DNA of 64,000 bases from Streptomyces sp. NBC_00390. Lineage in GTDB: Bacteria; Actinomycetota; Actinomycetes; Streptomycetales; Streptomycetaceae. Numbering within the stretch: the first letter of the stretch is position 1; every line of letters begins with the position of its first letter. The position numbers were made by a program, and so were the translations under genes. The DNA lies in NCBI RefSeq assembly GCF_036057275.1, contig NZ_CP107945.1, positions 2,356,001-2,420,000 on the forward strand, read 5' to 3'. The notes below the pieces were generated by a model. That model was not told where the DNA came from. It made no database searches and worked only from the letters and a program-made list of their open reading frames with translations. This document shows, piece after piece, positions 60,760 to 64,000 of this stretch.

Positions 60760-61685
60760 CGACGACACCGGTAGCGAAGACCGAGCAGGCCGGGCGGACC
60801 GCGGCCTCCCTGGCCTGGGCACGCCGCCGCCACTCGGTGGCCCGGTTCTGGAAGGCGTACCGCTCCCGTCGCGCGGGGCTCTACGGTCTCGCCGCGCTGA
60901 CGCTCATCGCCTTGGTGGCGGTGGCCGCGCCCTGGCTGGTGGGCGCTGACGTGCAGAGCGTGACGAACGCGCCGGGCTCGGCGCTGGAGAAGCCGAGCGG
61001 TGAATTCCCGCTCGGGACGGACCAGTTCGGCCGCTCGCTGCTGGGTCTGCTGCTGTGGGGAGCGAGGATCTCGCTCACCGTCGGCCTGCTGGCTGCCGCG
61101 CTGTCGGTGGCCATCGGCACGCTGATCGGCATCATCGCCGGTCACTACGGCGGCTGGTTCTCCACGGTGCTGATGCGGATCACGGACTGGTTCCTGGTGA
61201 TGCCGACACTGGTGCTGGCGATCGTGCTGGCCACCGTGATGTCGCGCAGCGTGTGGACCGTGATCGTCGCGATCGGCGTCACCAGCTGGCCGACGACGGC
61301 CCGGCTGGTACGCGCCCAGACCATCGCGGTCGAGTCCCGTCCCTACATCGAGCGTGCCAAGGCGCTCGGCGGCGGCCACGGCCACATCATGAACCGTCAT
61401 GTCCTGCCCAATGTGATGCCGCTGGTGCTCGCGCAGACCACACTCGGTATCTCCAGCGCCATCCTCACGGAGGCGACGCTGGCCTTCCTCGGCCTCGGTG
61501 ATCCGACGGTCGTCTCCTGGGGCGGCATGCTGCAGGACGCGCGCGAGGCCGGCGCAGTCTCCTCGGGCCACTGGTGGTACCTGGCACCGCCCGGTATCGC
61601 CATCGCGGTCGTGGCACTCGCTTTCACGCTGTGCGGGCGGGCGATCGAGTCCGTGCTGAACCCGAAGCTGGGGGTGGCTCGTTGA
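60756..61685 (+). CDS. ABC transporter permease, DppC/OppC type
   Basis: 309 residues, ATG at 60756 overlapping the previous stop. N-terminal helix, then LGTDQFGRSLLGLLLWGARIS, the OppC hallmark, and EAA loop SRPYIERAKALGG. Completes the heteromeric pore with the preceding permease. The TGA overlaps a TTG start downstream. Confidence 0.93.
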   Translation: MTTTPVAKTEQAGRTAASLAWARRRHSVARFWKAYRSRRAGLYGLAALTLIALVAVAAPWLVGADVQSVTNAPGSALEKPSGEFPLGTDQFGRSLLGLLLWGARISLTVGLLAAALSVAIGTLIGIIAGHYGGWFSTVLMRITDWFLVMPTLVLAIVLATVMSRSVWTVIVAIGVTSWPTTARLVRAQTIAVESRPYIERAKALGGGHGHIMNRHVLPNVMPLVLAQTTLGISSAILTEATLAFLGLGDPTVVSWGGMLQDAREAGAVSSGHWWYLAPPGIAIAVVALAFTLCGRAIESVLNPKLGVAR

Positions 61686-62674
61686 GCCTGCTCGAGGTCA
61701 GGAACCTCCATGTGACGTACGGCTCCGGAGCGCGGGCCGTGCCCGCGGTGCGCGGCGTCGACCTGTCCCTGGCCGCGGGCCGCAAGCTCGGCATCGCGGG
61801 CGAGTCCGGCTGCGGCAAGTCGACCATCGCACTGGCGCTGCTGCGGCTGCTGCCCGCGTCGGCCAGGCTGACCGGCGAGATCCTGCTGGACGGCGAGGAC
61901 GTCCTCACCATGAAGTGGGGGCGGCTGAGGGCCGTGCGGTGGGCGGGGGCGTCGATCGTCTTCCAGGGTGCCATGCACTCCCTGAACGCGGTGCACCGCA
62001 TCGGCGACCAGATCGCCGAGCCGATCCTGCTGCACCGCAGGTCCACGACCGAGGCAGAGGCTGCCACGCGCGTCGGCGAGCTGCTCGAGCATGTGGGGCT
62101 GCCCACCTCACGCGCGGACGCCTATCCGCACGAGCTGTCCGGCGGCCAGCGGCAGCGGGTGATGATCGCGATGGCGCTCGCCTGCGATCCGCAGCTGATC
62201 GTCGCGGACGAGCCGACGACGGCGCTCGATGTGATGATCCAGGCGCAGATCCTCCGGCTGATCGAGCAGCTGGTCGCCGAGCAGAGCATCAGTCTGCTGA
62301 TGATCAGCCACGATCTGGGAGTGCTGGCCGACACCTGCGACCGCCTCGCGGTGATGTACGCGGGCCGGGTCGTCGAGGAGGGCCCGGCCCGGGCGGTGTA
62401 CGCGGCGGCGGAGCATCCGTACGGGCGGGCTCTGTCCGCCGCCTTCCCCCGTATCGGCGACCCGGCCTCGCGCCGCGCCCCGCGTGGCCTGCCCGGTGAC
62501 CCGCCCGATCCGGCGGCGCTGCCGGGCGGGTGCACGTTCCATCCGCGCTGCCCGGTCGCGGTGGAGGCGTGCGCCGAGGAGGACCAACTGCTGGCGGTGG
62601 CCGGTGAGGACCACCGTGCGGCGTGCGTGCATGTGGGCACCGCCCCCGAAGCCGTTGTCAGGAGCCAGTCATGA
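61682..62674 (+). CDS. ABC transporter ATPase, DppD/OppD type
   Basis: 330 residues from the TTG at 61682-61684, which overlaps the permease stop (TTGA) and begins [13 protein letters not shown]. Walker [10 protein letters not shown], signature LSGGQRQRV, Walker [13 protein letters not shown], switch His in MISHDLG. C-terminal oligopeptide-transporter Cys region [14 protein letters not shown]. Confidence 0.92.
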   Translation: MSLLEVRNLHVTYGSGARAVPAVRGVDLSLAAGRKLGIAGESGCGKSTIALALLRLLPASARLTGEILLDGEDVLTMKWGRLRAVRWAGASIVFQGAMHSLNAVHRIGDQIAEPILLHRRSTTEAEAATRVGELLEHVGLPTSRADAYPHELSGGQRQRVMIAMALACDPQLIVADEPTTALDVMIQAQILRLIEQLVAEQSISLLMISHDLGVLADTCDRLAVMYAGRVVEEGPARAVYAAAEHPYGRALSAAFPRIGDPASRRAPRGLPGDPPDPAALPGGCTFHPRCPVAVEACAEEDQLLAVAGEDHRAACVHVGTAPEAVVRSQS

Positions 62675-63651
62675 CCACCACTCCCCTGCTGTCGGCCGAC
62701 GGTCTGCATGTCGCCTTTCCCGGGCGACGCGGCGGGCGGACGGCACGTGCCGTCGACGGGGTCGATCTGGACATCGGCACCGGTGAGATCGTCGCCCTGG
62801 TCGGTGAGTCCGGCTGCGGCAAGACCACGCTGGCGCGTTCCCTGCTCGGCCTGGTGCCGCCCACCTCGGGCCGGGTCACCTTCGGCGGCGCCCCTCTCGC
62901 CTACGGATCCCGGGCGCTCAAGGCGTACCGCAAGCGCGTGCAGCTGGTGCTCCAGGATCCGAGCGGATCGCTCAATCCGCGGCACACGGTGTACGACGCG
63001 GTCGCCGAGGGGCTGCGGATCCACGGATACGCCGGGGACGAGCGCGAGGCCGTCGCCGAGGCGCTCTCGCGCGCGGGTCTGCGTCCGCCCGAGCGCTTCT
63101 TCCTGCGCTACCCGCACGAGCTCTCGGGCGGCCAGCGTCAGCGCGTGGTCATTGCGGGCGCCCTCGTGCTGGAGCCCGAACTGATCGTCGCCGACGAGCC
63201 GGTGGCCTCACTGGACGCCTCCGTACGGGGCGAGATCCTCGCGCTGCTCCTGCGGCTGCGCGACGAACTGGGCCTGTCCGCGCTGGTGGTGACGCACGAC
63301 CTCGGTCTGGCCTGGAACATCGCGGACCGGGTCGCTGTCATGTACCTCGGCCGTATCGTGGAGACCGGGCCGGTGGAGGACGTCCTGACAAGCCCTCGGC
63401 ATCCCTACACGAAGGCCCTGTTGTCGGTCCTGCCGGAATCCGGCCTGCCGCCCGTCGTCCTGAGCGGCGAGCCCCCGGACCCTTCGCGCATCCCAGAAGG
63501 CTGCCGCTTCCATGTCCGCTGCCAGGTGCTGTCGTCGGGCGAGGCGACGCGGGCGGGGGTGTCCGACCTGTGCCGCACCCAGGACCTGCCGATACTGCCG
63601 AGCGCGGCGGAGGCGCACGTGGCATGCCACTGGGCGACGCGGCCGCGATGA
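62671..63651 (+). CDS. ABC transporter ATPase, DppF/OppF type
   Basis: 326 residues, ATG at 62671 overlapping the previous stop (ATGA). Walker [20 protein letters not shown], signature LSGGQRQRV, Walker [14 protein letters not shown]-loop VVTHDLG. The C-terminal Cys region is reduced ([10 protein letters not shown]). Last gene of the operon; no clear terminator seen after it. Confidence 0.92.
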   Translation: MTTTPLLSADGLHVAFPGRRGGRTARAVDGVDLDIGTGEIVALVGESGCGKTTLARSLLGLVPPTSGRVTFGGAPLAYGSRALKAYRKRVQLVLQDPSGSLNPRHTVYDAVAEGLRIHGYAGDEREAVAEALSRAGLRPPERFFLRYPHELSGGQRQRVVIAGALVLEPELIVADEPVASLDASVRGEILALLLRLRDELGLSALVVTHDLGLAWNIADRVAVMYLGRIVETGPVEDVLTSPRHPYTKALLSVLPESGLPPVVLSGEPPDPSRIPEGCRFHVRCQVLSSGEATRAGVSDLCRTQDLPILPSAAEAHVACHWATRPR

Positions 63652-64000
63652 CGGGTCGCGTCCGCCCTCACGGGATGAGGTACGCCGGGGTCGGTTCCGG
63701 GACCTGACGCGGCGCAGCTCGCGCGGAGCGCGGTGACCGGGCGGCGGAGTCGCACATCGGATGCGGCGCTGCCCGGACACGAACCCTGGAACGGTCAGAC
63801 GTCACGCACACGGACCGGGCCGGTCCCGGGATCCGGCGACGGCCGACGGGACGACGGGACGACGCCGGCGTGGCGACACGCACCCGGCACGCGAAACGGC
63901 CCGTTGCGTCGTGCCGTGCCCCCGTTCCGCGGAACGCATGCCCACAGCGCGACCGACGAGTGACCACGCAGTGGCCGGGCCGCGCCCGCCCGGTCGGGGT
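63652..64000. other. No gene recognised
   Basis: 349 bp up to the window edge. Short open frames on both strands have no ribosome-binding site or recognisable motif. I see nothing I can name here. Confidence 0.4.

Noticed and set aside
57811..60822. ~1000-codon frame antisense to the ABC transporter genes
   Set aside because: Spans two real genes on the other strand and shows no domain.
63668..63967. Terminal small frames on both strands
   Set aside because: Overlapping frames of Arg/Thr/Pro-rich sequence, no start signals, no recognised motif.

Overview
This is a high-GC actinobacterial chromosome segment, almost certainly from a Streptomyces species. The evidence is the strong G/C bias at third codon positions, the rRNA operon without spacer tRNAs, TAGAPuT-type -10 boxes, and a gene order (ftsK, osaB-osaA-osaC, rRNA operon, RNase J, dapA, thyX, dapB, M16 peptidase, pnp, rpsO, then an ESX locus) that I recognise from the core of the Streptomyces coelicolor chromosome. 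Assignments come from sequence motifs and remembered synteny; no database search was run.

Region by region. (1) 1-12115: ftsK (3' end cut by the window edge) and an osmotic-stress signalling cluster. osaA is a soluble hybrid histidine kinase with about ten HAMP-type repeats, osaB a response regulator with a coiled-coil output, and the divergent osaC a multidomain anti-sigma-kinase/PAS/GAF/PP2C protein. (2) 12121-18493: tRNA-Thr(GGT), a lipoprotein esterase, and a complete minus-strand 16S-23S-5S operon with leader, processing stems and terminator. (3) 18986-30801: housekeeping genes. RNase J, dapA and thyX; two small membrane proteins; then rpsO-pnp-M16 peptidase-dapB-TPR-like membrane protein as an apparent operon. 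(4) 29302-57596: a type VII (ESX/WXG100) secretion locus. Its parts are eccD, eccC, eccB, eccE, two mycosin proteases, the esxB/esxA WXG100 pair, an EspI-like proline-rich MinD-family ATPase, and many accessory genes. (5) 57796-63651: a translationally coupled five-gene oligopeptide ABC transporter.

The most unusual part is 34997-43570, between eccC and the esx genes. Two accessory modules face each other on opposite strands. Each pairs a small protein starting MAWDEWEQLK with a ~720-770-residue protein whose N-terminus carries a W-x-G helical-hairpin-like motif. One copy of the small gene is frameshifted in a 4-base homopolymer. Between the modules lie a decayed third copy (large-gene C-terminus plus downstream lipoprotein) and fragments of a GntR regulator and a kinase-like protein; beyond the second module lies a LysR fragment. 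This looks like a duplicating and decaying cassette of candidate type VII substrates with dedicated partners. Also notable: a 27-codon membrane microprotein overlapping the eccC stop, a strong hairpin next to the RNase J ribosome-binding site, and two mycosins in one ESX locus.
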